Positions 21,079-31,851 are shown, counted from the first letter of the stretch. The stretch is DNA of 64,000 nt from Parvularcula dongshanensis (GCF_014199615.1 NZ_JACHOB010000002.1:248001-312000); one strand, 5' to 3'. The notes: generated by a model from the sequence alone, not told the origin. Numbers and translations are program-made.

Positions 21079-22143
21079 TCAATCGCGGTTCGCGACCACG
21101 AACCGCGCCGAAGCGCCAGTCTTCGAGCCGAACCGACCTTTGATTGCTCTGCGAGCCGGCGCCTCGAGATGACGATAGCTTAGGTGCGCCAGAATGAGAG
21201 TAGCGACGCTCACACAAACGATAACCGGCGTCCACAACGGTTGAGGCACCAGCTTTCCGCCGAAAACAAACGCTGAAACCGCATAGTAGACCGGCATGTG
21301 GATGAGATAGATCGAGTAGGAGATGTTCCCCAGCCACCGCAAGATCGGACGGATGAGCACGTGACTTCGAAGCGCGAGTAGCACCAGGGCCGGCCAAGCA
21401 GTCAGCCCGAGCCAGGCACCGTAGCTGACCTTAGGGGGGTGAACGAGTATTCCCGCCGCGATGATTGCAACGAGGGTCCAGCTCATACACGGTACAGATC
21501 GGAGCCGCCAGGCGAAATGGCCAGCAAAGAAGCCGACGAACCCGCGAGAAACGTGGTCAACACCGGCATGCCCTCCTACCGTCAGGAACAGTCCAAATAC
21601 AACAGCAGCAAATGCCACCGTGACGAGTGATCTTCCCCCTCGGCGTGCGGCGAAGAAGAACACTGCGTAACACAGTGCCTCTACAGATATCGACCAAGCC
21701 GGCGCATTGAAACTGACATCCTCCGATATTCCGACTTCTTGAAGCATAAGAAGGTTCAGGACGAAGTGCCTGAGGTCGTATGTTTCTTGAACTCGAACCG
21801 ATACGGTGCTGTACGGAATCAAAACTACTGCAGCCAACAACGTCACGAAGTGCAGCGGATAAAGGCGAGCGAAGCGGCTAACGAAAAAGGTTCGGCCGGT
21901 CGTTTTCCCTCGAAGTTCTCCACCTTCCAAGTAGACGTGCGAAAACACAAAACCTGATACGACGAAGAATAGGTCTACTAACGTCCATCCATACGCATGC
22001 AGCCAAGTGAATACCGGAAGTCCATCAAGAGGACCTGTTCTTCCGGCACCAAGGATTTCTCCCTGATGAAATACGAACGCCACTAGAAGTGCAGCGATAC
22101 CCCGCAACGCGTCGATCTGCTGAAGGTGGGGTTTCGTCGCCAT
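21079..22143 (-). CDS. acyltransferase family 3 (OafA/YrhL type) membrane protein
   Basis: From the ATG at 22143 (start MATKPHLQQIDALRG) the product is 354 residues. A TTG at 22164 is the alternative. It has the family opening LRGIAALLVAFVFH with the conserved His, the FFVVSGFVFS and FFVSRFARLYPLH blocks, and about ten hydrophobic segments, ending with SYRHLEAPARRAI. Such proteins acylate sugars, lipopolysaccharide or other surface molecules at the inner membrane. Base composition is distinctly lower in GC than its neighbours (45-48% by hand count over 21721-21840), suggesting acquisition. It lies downstream of two PAP2 genes on the same strand. Its substrate is unknown. Confidence 0.88.
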   Translation of the reverse strand: MATKPHLQQIDALRGIAALLVAFVFHQGEILGAGRTGPLDGLPVFTWLHAYGWTLVDLFFVVSGFVFSHVYLEGGELRGKTTGRTFFVSRFARLYPLHFVTLLAAVVLIPYSTVSVRVQETYDLRHFVLNLLMLQEVGISEDVSFNAPAWSISVEALCYAVFFFAARRGGRSLVTVAFAAVVFGLFLTVGGHAGVDHVSRGFVGFFAGHFAWRLRSVPCMSWTLVAIIAAGILVHPPKVSYGAWLGLTAWPALVLLALRSHVLIRPILRWLGNISYSIYLIHMPVYYAVSAFVFGGKLVPQPLWTPVIVCVSVATLILAHLSYRHLEAPARRAIKGRFGSKTGASARFVVANRD

Positions 22144-22185
22144 AGGTTGCCTGCCGTACTTCAATGAAGGCTGTACTTGAAACTC

Positions 22186-23238
22186 TTACGTTTCGGCCGA
22201 CAAATCGCTATCCGTTTTCTGCAATATCCGATCGACGCTCAGCCAGATGACGACCACACCGATCAATGATGCAACTCCGTCGGTGGCGTAGTGCCACCCC
22301 GTGTAGATCGAACCGAAGAAGATCGAGGCCGCGAAGAACCAGCCCGCGACACCCAATCCTCGGCCGAAACGGCTCAGGAAGAGCGCATTGAGCACGACAG
22401 CCGCACAGTGAATGCTCGGGAAGGCGCTTATGCCACTGCCAAGGCCTGGCGCCTCCGTCTCGTAGAGGCGGAGGAGATATTGCGCGTAGCCATTGGTTCC
22501 GCGCCCGATCGGAAGAAGATCCAGCGCCGGCGCCAGGTCCGCGAAACGATCGCCGCCGAAGAAGCGATCGTAGAAGATGGGGCCAACCGACGCGGAGCCT
22601 GCTGCGACAGCGATGCCCAAGACGAAGATCGTGAGGAAGTAGCTCCAGACGTACTGCGTCCGCAATCGACTAGGCGGGAGCCAGGCCGCAACTAGGATAC
22701 CGCCCGTCCAATAGATGAGCCACGGGAGTTGGTAGAGCCACAAGACTAGGCTTCCGAGCCAAACCGGCGCCGCGTGGGCAAGGCGCCACGCGTCGGTGCC
22801 GAGGACAGCACGCTCCGCGTCCGCCAGGAAGCGATCTGCGTAGAAAGGCACGACATCGGGGATATGCGCCTTGCAGGTCGACAAGGATGCAAGGCCGATG
22901 AGGTAGGCCACGGTGACGGCGCCTGCCCCCGCCCCGCGGGTCCTGACGACCTGAAGGAACCATCTCGTCGGCCGCCGAGGCTCGAGCGCGATCGAAACCG
23001 CAAAGCCGAAGACGAGTCCTATAGGCAGCATGAGGCCGATGACGATGCCAATCAGGCGGCTCACCTGGTAAGACATGGCAGACGGATCGACGATCCACGC
23101 ACAAAGACCAACGACGGCGACGAGTCCGTAAACCGGCCAAAGGTCGTTGGCTGCGCTCTTGGTGCTCCTCACCGGCGCGCGGAAACGCTCCACGAAGCCA
23201 GAAGTACGTTGGGCAAGGGGGTTGGACGACTCACGCAC
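22186..23238 (-). CDS. PAP2-superfamily membrane enzyme (PAP2_3-like), copy A
   Basis: 350 residues, starting at a GTG that overlaps the stop of copy B by eight bases. About seven or eight hydrophobic segments are seen. The catalytic motifs near the C-terminus are FPSIHCAA and GWHYATDG, giving the two histidines and the aspartate of the PAP2 charge relay. The classical first motif KXXXXXXRP is absent, as in the PAP2_3/Aur1-like branch that transfers lipid head groups. It shares VPFYAD, GASVGPIF-like and PS-x-H blocks with copy B, so the pair arose by tandem duplication. Substrate unknown. Confidence 0.82.
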   Translation of the reverse strand: MRESSNPLAQRTSGFVERFRAPVRSTKSAANDLWPVYGLVAVVGLCAWIVDPSAMSYQVSRLIGIVIGLMLPIGLVFGFAVSIALEPRRPTRWFLQVVRTRGAGAGAVTVAYLIGLASLSTCKAHIPDVVPFYADRFLADAERAVLGTDAWRLAHAAPVWLGSLVLWLYQLPWLIYWTGGILVAAWLPPSRLRTQYVWSYFLTIFVLGIAVAAGSASVGPIFYDRFFGGDRFADLAPALDLLPIGRGTNGYAQYLLRLYETEAPGLGSGISAFPSIHCAAVVLNALFLSRFGRGLGVAGWFFAASIFFGSIYTGWHYATDGVASLIGVVVIWLSVDRILQKTDSDLSAET

Positions 23239-24301
23239 GAAGCTGGCTCTCGGTGCGCGTTTGAGGAGTTCGTAGGTAGGAGCCCGTTCCCTTCCAGATA
23301 AGCGTTACGCCTACCAGCGAGACCAACCCATCCACCACGTAGTGCCAACCGGTGTAGACTGAACCGACGTAGATGCAGGCGGCGAACAGCCAGGCCAACG
23401 TTCCTGCCAACCTATGAACCTGTGACATGTAGAGCGCGTTCAACGTAACGGCCGCGCAGTGCATGGACGGCAAAGCAGAGATCCCGCCCCCGAGCCCGGC
23501 CCTACCTTCTGTGTGCAACGAGTAGAGGTAGTCGGCATAGCGCACGACGCTGTCACCGAACCGGACCGATTGAAGAGCTCGGCTCAGGTCGCCGAACCGC
23601 TCTCCACCGTAGATACGATCGAAGAAGATCGGCCCAACCGAAGCGCCAAACGTCGCGGCGACGACGCCGATAAGAACGAGCACGAGGAAGAAGCTTAGAA
23701 GGTATTGCGACCGCAGAACGCTCGGCTTGAGCCACGCGACGACGACGTAGAGTCCCGTCCACCATGCGAACCAGGGCAGGTGGTAGGAGTAGAGAAGGAA
23801 AGACCCAAGCCGCGGTCCAAGCGCATCGTGAAGCAAGCGCCACGGATCGCTACCGAGAAGAGACGACTCGAGTGCAACGATCGCGGGATCCGCGTAGAAT
23901 GGGACGAGGTTTGGAATTGCCGACTTGAACGTGGTGAACGCGGCAAGCCCGGCAAAAAGAGCGGTCACGGCGATGAGGGCACGGGCACCCCGTTCTCGAA
24001 CAAGCCGAGCGATGCCGCCGATCGGACCGTTCGGGTACCGGAGAATCCCGAACGCAAGCGCAGCGGGCACTGCAAGAGGCAGAACCTGAGCCGTGAAACG
24101 CGGAATGAATCGTCCAATCTGCGCAGCGAAAGTTGCCGTATCAAACAGCAGCGCGCTGCCTGCGAATATCGTAACGAAAATGTATACGTGGTGGTCTCTC
24201 GTCCATCCCGTAAGGTCTAGACCTCGGTTCCGTAGCGACGTCGTCACGCCACTACCGAGTAACGGACCTGAAACTTCCGACCGAGGTGTCACCGCGCCCA
24301 C
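23231..24301 (-). CDS. PAP2-superfamily membrane enzyme (PAP2_3-like), copy B
   Basis: 356 residues from a GTG at 24301. Motifs ALPSMHCAA and GWHYVVDG supply the catalytic His/His/Asp, and GASVGPIFFDRIYGGERF is shared in altered form with copy A (GASVGPIFYDR-type there being ASVGPIFYDRFFGGDRF). Multiple membrane segments; no cleavable signal. It is the first gene of a three-gene same-strand group with copy A and the acyltransferase, placed between adk and rpsM. A role in phospholipid, sphingolipid or polyprenyl-linked glycan remodelling is plausible but inferred only. Confidence 0.82.
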   Translation of the reverse strand: MGAVTPRSEVSGPLLGSGVTTSLRNRGLDLTGWTRDHHVYIFVTIFAGSALLFDTATFAAQIGRFIPRFTAQVLPLAVPAALAFGILRYPNGPIGGIARLVRERGARALIAVTALFAGLAAFTTFKSAIPNLVPFYADPAIVALESSLLGSDPWRLLHDALGPRLGSFLLYSYHLPWFAWWTGLYVVVAWLKPSVLRSQYLLSFFLVLVLIGVVAATFGASVGPIFFDRIYGGERFGDLSRALQSVRFGDSVVRYADYLYSLHTEGRAGLGGGISALPSMHCAAVTLNALYMSQVHRLAGTLAWLFAACIYVGSVYTGWHYVVDGLVSLVGVTLIWKGTGSYLRTPQTRTESQLRA

Positions 24302-24359
24302 CTATTCAGGCTCTCAACTCAGACCGCTTACGCGCTCAAAGCTAATGGGCACTGAATAG
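24302..24359 (-). repeat. 8-bp inverted repeat at the adk/PAP2 border
   Basis: CTATTCAG (24302-24309) and its exact reverse complement CTGAATAG (24352-24359) flank about 42 bases just upstream of the PAP2 copy B start. It could be a long-loop hairpin, a regulator site or a junction scar. The rest of the gap to adk (to 24424) holds only a short hairpin around the adk stop. Confidence 0.3.
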
Positions 24360-24424
24360 ACGAGAAGGCAGCGTCGGAGCTACCGCAGACGCTCAATCGA
24401 TCGGACTTATCGAACCTTCGATCT

Positions 24425-25005
24425 TCAACACGCGTCCAGCACGCTGTCGATCTCGGCGCTGACCGCTTCGACGGGCTGCATGCCGTCGATGGTCTTGAGG
24501 AGGCCTTGCGCCTCGTAGTGCGGCACGAGCGGCGCCGTCTGTTCTCTGTAGACGCCCTGACGCTTCGCGAAGGTGGCAGGATCGTCGTCGCGCCTCGGCG
24601 GCGCGCCGGCGGCCTCGGTCTCGGCGACGCGCTTCGCACGGCGCGCCTCGAGCGCGTCGTGATCGACGTCCAGGAGGAGGACGCAGTCGAGCGACTTGCC
24701 CTTCCGCGTCAGCATCTCATCGAGCATCCGCGCCTGCTCGACCGTCCGCGGGAAGCCGTCGAGGAGGAAGCCCCGAGCGCAGTCCGCCATGTCGATCCGT
24801 TCGGAGATGATGCCCGCGACGATGTCGTCGGAGACGAGCTCGCCGCGGTCGATGATCGCCTTCGCCTGACGCCCGACGTCGGACCCCGCCGCGATCGCGG
24901 CGCGGAGCATGTCGCCCGTCGAGAGCTGCGGGATGTCGCGCCGCGCTGAGATGTAGGCGGCCTGCGTGCCCTTCCCCGCGCCCGGTGGTCCCAGGAAGAT
25001 GACGA

Positions 25006-25009
<4 letters not shown>
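24425..25009 (-). CDS. adk: adenylate kinase, short form
   Basis: Interconverts AMP + ATP and two ADP. 194 residues from the ATG at 25009, which overlaps the secY stop as ATGA. P-loop GPPGAGKGT at 7-15, AMP-site STGDMLR, DGFPRTVEQA, and a short lid with no zinc cysteines. A larger open frame running back over secY is not used. secY-adk is the conserved pairing. The canonical next gene, rpsM, is displaced by the PAP2/acyltransferase block. Confidence 0.96.
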
Positions 25010-26352
<1,343 letters not shown>

Positions 26353-26416
26353 GGCGATCCCGGGGGCGATCTCGGAACGAAAGGTCCGTCAGAGGCGGAC
26401 TTGGCGGCCGGGCGGA

Positions 26417-26477
26417 CGACACGCAAGGGCGTGCCGTCTCGTAAGGGGCGCCGCCGACCCATCGTGGATCGGCGGCG
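26417..26477 (-). other. two hairpins in the rplO-secY gap
   Basis: CGCCGCCGA (26449-26457) pairs perfectly with TCGGCGGCG (26469-26477). Next to it GACG-A-CACG pairs with CGTG-C-CGTC at about 26417-26440, with one mismatch. There is no U-tract, so these look like processing, pausing or translation-control elements ahead of secY and not terminators. Confidence 0.45.
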
Positions 26478-26489
26478 AGTCGTCTTGGT

Positions 26490-26981
26490 TTAGGCGTTCT
26501 GCTTGTGCGGACCGCGAAGGCGCTGGTGCTTCTCGGGACGCGTGATGGTCACGGAACCGCCCGCCTTCTCGATGGCTTCGCGCGCGCTCTTCGTCGCGTA
26601 GGTCACGGTGAGGTCGAGCTTGGCCGTGAGTTCGCCAGAGCCGAGGACGCGAACGCCGTCCATCGCGCGCGGCAGGTAGCCCGCTTCACGAAGCGCCGCT
26701 TCATCGATGGTCGTCGTGCCGGCATCGGCCATCGCCTGGAGCTTATCGAGGCTGACCTCGGCGTAGCTCTTCGCGTTGGGCGTAAGGAAGCCGCGCTTCG
26801 GCAGACGCATGTGGAGCGGCATCTGACCGCCCTCGAAGCCCTTGATGGCGACGCCGGAGCGGGACTTCTGACCTTTGACGCCTCGGCCGCCGGTCTTGCC
26901 ACTGCCGGAGCCGATACCGCGGCCGACACGCTTCTTGGGCTTGCGGGCGCCCGCATTGTCACGAAGATCGTTGAGACGCAT
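26490..26981 (-). CDS. rplO: 50S ribosomal protein L15
   Basis: 163 residues with the glycine-rich N-terminal signature [15 protein letters not shown] and the RLPKRGF block. The C-terminal globular part contains [13 protein letters not shown]. Standard uL15, which reaches into 23S rRNA. Placed between rpmD and secY as in other spc operons. Confidence 0.97.
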   Translation of the reverse strand: MRLNDLRDNAGARKPKKRVGRGIGSGSGKTGGRGVKGQKSRSGVAIKGFEGGQMPLHMRLPKRGFLTPNAKSYAEVSLDKLQAMADAGTTTIDEAALREAGYLPRAMDGVRVLGSGELTAKLDLTVTYATKSAREAIEKAGGSVTITRPEKHQRLRGPHKQNA

Positions 26982-27064
26982 CGCGTCCTCCTGAATGACT
27001 AGCGGCGGCGCCCCATGCGCCGCCTCGCCTGTGCCCTATCGGGCGACGTTCGGTTGGGGCCGGC

Positions 27065-27247
27065 TTACTCGCCGACCACCTGAACCATGTGCGCGACCTT
27101 CCGGATCATGCCGCGCACAGCGGGCGTGTCCTCGAGTTCGCGGATGCGGCCGATCTTGCCGAGGCCGAGCCCTTTGAGGGTCGCGGCTTGGTCCTTCGGG
27201 CGGCGGATCGGCGACCCGGTCTGACGGACGGTGATCTTGTCAGCCAT
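27065..27247 (-). CDS. rpmD: 50S ribosomal protein L30
   Basis: 60 residues from [14 protein letters not shown] (ATG at 27247); an upstream ATG at 27259 adds MRVV and is not conserved. [12 protein letters not shown] and the terminal VAHMVQVV are typical of uL30. The 83-base gap to rplO contains an 8-bp hairpin (GGCGGCGC/GCGCCGCC). Confidence 0.96.
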   Translation of the reverse strand: MADKITVRQTGSPIRRPKDQAATLKGLGLGKIGRIRELEDTPAVRGMIRKVAHMVQVVGE

Positions 27248-27255
27248 GACTACCC

Positions 27256-27837
27256 TCACGCAGCGTCGGCGGCGGATGCGTCGGTCAGGACCTCGGCGCG
27301 CCGGTTGATGATGTCGGAGACCTTGAGGCCGCGCTTGGCAGCGATGGCTCGCGGGTTCGACTGGTTGGTCAGCGCGTCCACGGTCGCGCGAACCATGTTG
27401 TAGGGGTTCGACGTGCCCACGGACTTCGCAACGACGTCCTGAACGCCCAGCATCTCGAAGACGGCCCGCATCGGACCGCCGGCGATGACGCCGGTACCCG
27501 GAGGCGCCGTGCGAAGGACGACCCGGCCCGCGCCGTGACGCCCTTGGGCGTCATGGTGCAACGTGCGCCCGTCACGAAGCGGCACGCGGATCATGTTGCG
27601 CTTCGCTTCCTGGCTCGCCTTGCGGATCGCCTCCGGCACTTCGCGCGCCTTGCCCTTGCCGTAGCCGACACGGCCCTTCTGATCGCCGACGACGACGAGC
27701 GCGGCGAAACCGAAGTTCTTGCCGCCCTTCACCGTCTTGGAGACGCGGTTAATCGCGACGAGGCGGTCCTGAAACTCGTCCCGCTCCTCTTCGCGCCGAC
27801 CGCGCCCGCGGCCACCCGATCTCGGTTCTCTTGCCAT
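27256..27837 (-). CDS. rpsE: 30S ribosomal protein S5
   Basis: 193 residues with an Arg/Gly/Glu-rich N-terminal extension, then [17 protein letters not shown] and [15 protein letters not shown] of the uS5 RNA-binding fold, and the second-domain block [16 protein letters not shown]. Eight bases separate it from rpmD. Confidence 0.97.
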   Translation of the reverse strand: MAREPRSGGRGRGRREEERDEFQDRLVAINRVSKTVKGGKNFGFAALVVVGDQKGRVGYGKGKAREVPEAIRKASQEAKRNMIRVPLRDGRTLHHDAQGRHGAGRVVLRTAPPGTGVIAGGPMRAVFEMLGVQDVVAKSVGTSNPYNMVRATVDALTNQSNPRAIAAKRGLKVSDIINRRAEVLTDASAADAA

Positions 27838-27848
27838 GGTTGCAGCCC

Positions 27849-28211
27849 TCAGAACTTCAGGCCGCCCTCACGGGCGGCGTCCGCCAGGGCTTTCACCCGG
27901 CCATGATAGATGTAACCGCCACGGTCGAAGACGACCTCTTCAACGCCCGCGGACTTGGCCCGCTCGGCGAGGAGAGTGCCCACTTTCGCGGCGGCGTCGG
28001 TGGTCGAGCCCTTGCCGTCCTCGCGGAAGTCCTTCTCCAGCGACGAGGCCGAGGCGAGCGTGCGCCCCTGAGCGTCGTCGATCAGCTGCGCCGAGATGTT
28101 CTTCGACGAGCGGAAGACGGAGAGGCGGACCTTGCCGCCGGACTTGCGCGCGAGCGCCGACCGGGTACGGCCGGCCCGGCGGGCTCTCTTTTGAATGTTG
28201 GTCAGTGCCAT
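27849..28211 (-). CDS. rplR: 50S ribosomal protein L18
   Basis: 120 residues, binding 5S rRNA. Basic N-terminus with [20 protein letters not shown], and [20 protein letters not shown] near the end. Length and order after rplF are normal. Confidence 0.97.
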   Translation of the reverse strand: MALTNIQKRARRAGRTRSALARKSGGKVRLSVFRSSKNISAQLIDDAQGRTLASASSLEKDFREDGKGSTTDAAAKVGTLLAERAKSAGVEEVVFDRGGYIYHGRVKALADAAREGGLKF

Positions 28212-28257
28212 AAGCGTTCGCAGAAGGTGTAGGACCGCGCCCCAAGGGGCAGCGGGC

Positions 28258-28791
28258 TTACTTCTTCTTGCCCTCCTTCCGGAAGATGTACTCGTTCTCG
28301 TACTTGACGCCCTTGCCTTTGTAGGGCTCCGGCGGACGGAAGCCGCGGATCTTAGCGGCGGTCTGACCGACGACCTGCTTGTCCGAGCCCGTGATCTCGA
28401 TCTCGGTCGGCCGCGGCACGTTGATCGACACGCCTTCGGGCGGCGTGAAGAGAACGTCGTGACTGAAGCCGAGCGCCAAGGAGAGGTCCTTGCCCTTCAT
28501 CTGGGCACGGTAGCCAACGCCGACGAGTTCGAGCTTGCGCGTGAAGCCGTTCGAGACGCCCTCGAAGGTGTTCGCGACCATGGTGCGGGACATACCCCAC
28601 ATGGACCGCGCTTCCTTGGACTTGTTGATCGGCGTGATCTTCACGCCGCCATCGCCCATCTCGGCCGTGCAAAGCTCGTTCACGACGAACTCGGCGGTCC
28701 CCTTCGGGCCCTTCGCCTTGACCGTCTGTCCCTCGACGCTTGCGGTCACGCCGCTCGGTACGGGAACTGGTCTTTTTCCGATCCGGCTCAT
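28258..28791 (-). CDS. rplF: 50S ribosomal protein L6
   Basis: 177 residues beginning [15 protein letters not shown]. The duplicated L6 fold is visible, with the conserved [13 protein letters not shown] block near the C-terminus that contacts the GTPase-associated centre. The start overlaps the rpsH stop by one base. Confidence 0.97.
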   Translation of the reverse strand: MSRIGKRPVPVPSGVTASVEGQTVKAKGPKGTAEFVVNELCTAEMGDGGVKITPINKSKEARSMWGMSRTMVANTFEGVSNGFTRKLELVGVGYRAQMKGKDLSLALGFSHDVLFTPPEGVSINVPRPTEIEITGSDKQVVGQTAAKIRGFRPPEPYKGKGVKYENEYIFRKEGKKK

Positions 28792-29189
28792 CAGTACACC
28801 TCGCAGAGGACTTCGCCGCCGACATTGTGCTCGCGCGCGGCGGCGTCGGACATGACACCCTTCGGCGTAGACAAGATCGAGATGCCGAGGCCGTTGCGAA
28901 CCGGCGAGATGTCCTTGATCGACGTGTAGACCCGGCGACCGGGCTTCGACACGCGCTTCATGAACTGAATGACCGGCTGACCGTCGAAGTATTTCAGCTC
29001 GATCTCGAAGTCGCGCTTGTTGTTCGCGTGCTCCACCTTCGTGTAGCCGCGGATGTAGCCTTCGGCCTCGAGCACGTCGAGGACGCGCCCGCGCAGCTTC
29101 GACGCAGGGGTCGTGGTCTTGGACATACCGCGCAGCTGAGCGTTGCGGATGCGGGTCAGCATATCGCCGACGGGATCGTTGATCGCCAT
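28791..29189 (-). CDS. rpsH: 30S ribosomal protein S8
   Basis: 132 residues with [14 protein letters not shown] at the N-terminus and the [16 protein letters not shown]-terminal signature of uS8, a central-domain assembly protein that represses the spc operon in E. coli. Whether that feedback exists here was not tested. Confidence 0.97.
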   Translation of the reverse strand: MAINDPVGDMLTRIRNAQLRGMSKTTTPASKLRGRVLDVLEAEGYIRGYTKVEHANNKRDFEIELKYFDGQPVIQFMKRVSKPGRRVYTSIKDISPVRNGLGISILSTPKGVMSDAAAREHNVGGEVLCEVY

Positions 29190-29199
29190 TCTCGCCTCC

Positions 29200-29505
29200 T
29201 TACCAGCTCGACTTCACGAGGCCTGGGATCTTGCCCAGCGAGCCGAGCTCGCGCAGCGCGATCCGAGACATCTTCAGCTTGCGGTAGTAGCCGCGGGGCC
29301 GACCCGACACGAGGCAGCGGTTGCGGATGCGCGTCGGGGACGAGTTGCGCGGAAGCTCGGCGAGCTTCATCGCCGCCCGGAACTTCTCCTCGGGGCTCGT
29401 CGACTCGTCGCGCATCTGCGCCTTCAGCGCATCGCGCTTGCCGGCGTAGCGCGAAGCCAGCTTCCGCCGCTTCACGTCACGCTCGATCATGGACTTCTTT
29501 GCCAT
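29200..29505 (-). CDS. rpsN: 30S ribosomal protein S14 (zinc-free form)
   Basis: 101 residues, the long type without paired CxxC zinc motifs. Only one Cys is present, in [20 protein letters not shown], the conserved C-terminal block. The basic N-terminus [16 protein letters not shown] is typical of alphaproteobacteria. Confidence 0.97.
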   Translation of the reverse strand: MAKKSMIERDVKRRKLASRYAGKRDALKAQMRDESTSPEEKFRAAMKLAELPRNSSPTRIRNRCLVSGRPRGYYRKLKMSRIALRELGSLGKIPGLVKSSW

Positions 29506-29572
29506 ATCTTCTGTCTTCTCTCCTACGGCTGGTTTCCGAGCCTGCCGGACCTGGCCTTAGCTGTCGCGCCGC

Positions 29573-30151
29573 CTACTGACGGAACGGGAAGTTGAACGCC
29601 TTGAGAAGCGCGCGCGCTTCTTCGTCATTGGTCGCGGTCGTGGCGACGATGATGTCCATCCCGCGCTGACCCTCGACCTTGTCGTAGTCGATCTCCGGGA
29701 ACACGATGTGCTCCTTCAGGCCCATCGCGAAGTTGCCGCGGCCATCGAAGCTCTTCGCGTTGAGACCACGAAAGTCCCGCACGCGGGGCAACGCGATCGT
29801 CGTCAGGCGATCGATGAACTCGTACATGCGGTCGCCGCGCAGCGTCACCTTGACGCCGAGCGCCATCTCTTCACGCACCTTGAAGCCGGCGATCGACTTC
29901 TTGGCGGTCGTGATGACCGGCTTCTGACCGGCGATGGCCTGCATCTCCTGGAAGGCTTGGTCGACGACCTTACGGTCGTTCACCGCATCGCCCACGCCCA
30001 TGTTCAGGACGATCTTGGAGATCTTCGGCACCTGCATCGGGTTCTGGTAGCCGAACTGCTCCTGCATCTGTCCGCGGATCCTGTCCCGGTAGAGCCGGCG
30101 CAGCCGCGGCGTGTAGGTGTCCGCTTCGGACCGTTCGAGCGTCTCAGACAT
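29573..30151 (-). CDS. rplE: 50S ribosomal protein L5
   Basis: 192 residues, 5S rRNA-binding. [26 protein letters not shown] and [13 protein letters not shown] are diagnostic. Its start overlaps the rplX stop by eight bases, and a 67-base gap follows before rpsN. Confidence 0.97.
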   Translation of the reverse strand: MSETLERSEADTYTPRLRRLYRDRIRGQMQEQFGYQNPMQVPKISKIVLNMGVGDAVNDRKVVDQAFQEMQAIAGQKPVITTAKKSIAGFKVREEMALGVKVTLRGDRMYEFIDRLTTIALPRVRDFRGLNAKSFDGRGNFAMGLKEHIVFPEIDYDKVEGQRGMDIIVATTATNDEEARALLKAFNFPFRQ

Positions 30152-30458
30152 CGAGGACCTCCCCGGTGCGCTTGGCGATCCGGACTTTCTTGCCGTCGCG
30201 GACCTCGAAGCCGACGCGGGTCGGCTTGCCGTCCTTCGGGTCTTTGAGCGCGACGTTGGACAGGTGGATGGACGCCTCGCGCTCGACGATGCCGCCGGCG
30301 GAGCTCTGCGAGGGGCGGGTGTGCCGTTTGATGCGGTTCACGCCCTGAACGACGCAGCGGTCCTCCTTAGGAAGCACGCGCAGGACCTGACCTTCGGCCC
30401 CGCGGTCCTTGCCAGCGAGAACGACGACCGTATCGCCCTTCTTGATCTTCGCGGCCAT
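30144..30458 (-). CDS. rplX: 50S ribosomal protein L24
   Basis: 104 residues from [18 protein letters not shown] (ATG at 30458), a KOW-motif protein starting large-subunit assembly. A longer frame reading back into rplN is rejected because the KOW start is so well conserved. Two bases separate it from rplN. Confidence 0.96.
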   Translation of the reverse strand: MAAKIKKGDTVVVLAGKDRGAEGQVLRVLPKEDRCVVQGVNRIKRHTRPSQSSAGGIVEREASIHLSNVALKDPKDGKPTRVGFEVRDGKKVRIAKRTGEVLDV

Positions 30459-30460
30459 GG

Positions 30461-30829
30461 TTACAGCACCTCCGGAGCGAGGCTGACGATCTTCATGTGG
30501 CCCGACCGGCGAAGCTCGCGCGTCACGGGGCCGAAGATCCGGGTGCCGACCGGCTCCTTGTTGTTGTTGATGATGACGGCGGCGTTGCGATCGAAGCGGA
30601 TCACGGAGCCATCGCGCCGCTTGATGTCCTTGGCGGTGCGGACGACCACGGCCTTCATGACCTGGCCCTTCTTGACGCGGCCGCGCGGCAGCGCCTCCTT
30701 GACGGACACCACGATGATGTCGCCGACCGACGCGTATTTGCGTTTGGCGCCGCCGAGCACCTTGATGCACTGAACGCGCTTGGCGCCAGAGTTGTCGGCG
30801 ACGTCCAGATTGGTCTGCATCTGGATCAT
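30461..30829 (-). CDS. rplN: 50S ribosomal protein L14
   Basis: 122 residues beginning [19 protein letters not shown] with [19 protein letters not shown] and the [12 protein letters not shown]-terminal block. Standard uL14 at the subunit interface. A 79-base gap with a small GCGTGG/CCACGC hairpin precedes it. Confidence 0.98.
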   Translation of the reverse strand: MIQMQTNLDVADNSGAKRVQCIKVLGGAKRKYASVGDIIVVSVKEALPRGRVKKGQVMKAVVVRTAKDIKRRDGSVIRFDRNAAVIINNNKEPVGTRIFGPVTRELRRSGHMKIVSLAPEVL

Positions 30830-30908
30830 GCTTGCCTCCTTGGCCCACTTGGGACCCGGTTAGGATGTGAACGCGTGGGCGCCACGCAGACGCGACGCCC
30901 GAATGACT

Positions 30909-31166
30909 TTACGCTTCGGCCGTAGCTTCCGCCGACTGGTCGGTGATGACTTCCCAGCGCTTCAGCTTCGACTTCGGCGGGCATTCGCGGATCTGAACCA
31001 CGTCGCCCACCTTGTATTGGTTGGCCTCGTCATGGGCGTGATAGCGTTTGGAACGCCGCACGACCTTCTTGAGGAGCGGGTGCGAATAGGCCCGATCGAT
31101 GCGGACCACAACCGTCTTGTTCCCCTTATCGGAGACGACGGGACCTTGAAGGATACGCTTGGGCAT
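30909..31166 (-). CDS. rpsQ: 30S ribosomal protein S17
   Basis: 85 residues, an OB-fold protein with [20 protein letters not shown] and the [14 protein letters not shown] block. Its start shares one base with the rpmC stop. The C-terminus is slightly Ala/Glu-extended. Confidence 0.97.
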   Translation of the reverse strand: MPKRILQGPVVSDKGNKTVVVRIDRAYSHPLLKKVVRRSKRYHAHDEANQYKVGDVVQIRECPPKSKLKRWEVITDQSAEATAEA

Positions 31167-31381
31167 CAGGCGGACTCTTGAGTTGTGGCGGCGTCGGCCT
31201 TGCGCTGAGTCTGGACCGTCTTGATCCGCGCGATGTCCTTGCGGACCTCGCGGACGCGTCCGGTCTTCTCCAGCTGGCCCGAGGCCTTCTGGAAGCGGAG
31301 ATTGAACTGCTCGCGCTTGAGTTCAAGGAGGCGCGTTGAGAGTTCGTCGTCGGTCATGCCGCGGACGTCTTCGGACTTCAT
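31166..31381 (-). CDS. rpmC: 50S ribosomal protein L29
   Basis: 71 residues of two helices with [20 protein letters not shown], the family signature, and a slightly longer C-terminal tail than usual. Tightly packed between rplP and rpsQ. Confidence 0.96.
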   Translation of the reverse strand: MKSEDVRGMTDDELSTRLLELKREQFNLRFQKASGQLEKTGRVREVRKDIARIKTVQTQRKADAATTQESA

Positions 31382-31384
31382 GGC

Positions 31385-31798
31385 TTACTCCCCGATCCGC
31401 TTGACGATACGCGTCTTCACCGGGAGCTTCGCCGCCCCGAGCGTCAGCGCTTCGCGCGCCACGTTCTCGGGCACGCCGTCGATCTCGAACATGATCCGGC
31501 CCGGCGCGACGCGCGCGGCCCAGTACTCAACCGAACCCTTACCCTTACCCATCCGGACTTCGGTCGGCTTCTTGGTGACCGGCACGTCGGGGAAGATGCG
31601 GATCCATACCCGGCCAGCCCGCTTCATGTGGCGGGTAATGGCACGGCGGGTCGCCTCGATCTGGCGGGCCGTGATCCTTTCGGGCTCCATCGCCTTGAGG
31701 CCGAAGGAGCCGAAGTTGAGATCGGTCCCGCCCTTGGCGGTCCCCTTGATCCGGCCCTTGTGCTGCTTGCGGAACTTGGTCCGCTTCGGCTGCATCAT
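31385..31798 (-). CDS. rplP: 50S ribosomal protein L16
   Basis: 137 residues opening [19 protein letters not shown], with [20 protein letters not shown] and the [13 protein letters not shown] block including the glutamine-loop region of uL16. Three bases from rpmC. A strong palindrome lies in the gap before it. Confidence 0.97.
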   Translation of the reverse strand: MMQPKRTKFRKQHKGRIKGTAKGGTDLNFGSFGLKAMEPERITARQIEATRRAITRHMKRAGRVWIRIFPDVPVTKKPTEVRMGKGKGSVEYWAARVAPGRIMFEIDGVPENVAREALTLGAAKLPVKTRIVKRIGE

Positions 31799-31828
31799 GG
31801 TGGCAGTTCCTTGACTGTCGCTCCGGTT

Positions 31829-31851
31829 TCGGGGGAGGCGCCCTCCCCCGA
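31829..31851 (-). other. perfect 10-bp hairpin between rpsC and rplP
   Basis: TCGGGGGAGG (31829-31838) and CCTCCCCCGA (31842-31851) are exact reverse complements around a 3-base loop, in a 70-base gap inside the S10 group. There is no U-tract on either side. Processing or translational control of rplP is the likeliest use. Confidence 0.5.

Noticed and set aside
21079-22164. TTG start at 22164 for the acyltransferase
   Set aside because: The ATG at 22143 begins the family-typical N-terminus and has AGG at a usable distance upstream.
21079-24301. Insertion sequence or prophage carrying the PAP2/acyltransferase block
   Set aside because: No transposase, integrase, direct repeat or att-like sequence was seen at the edges. 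Only composition and position suggest acquisition.
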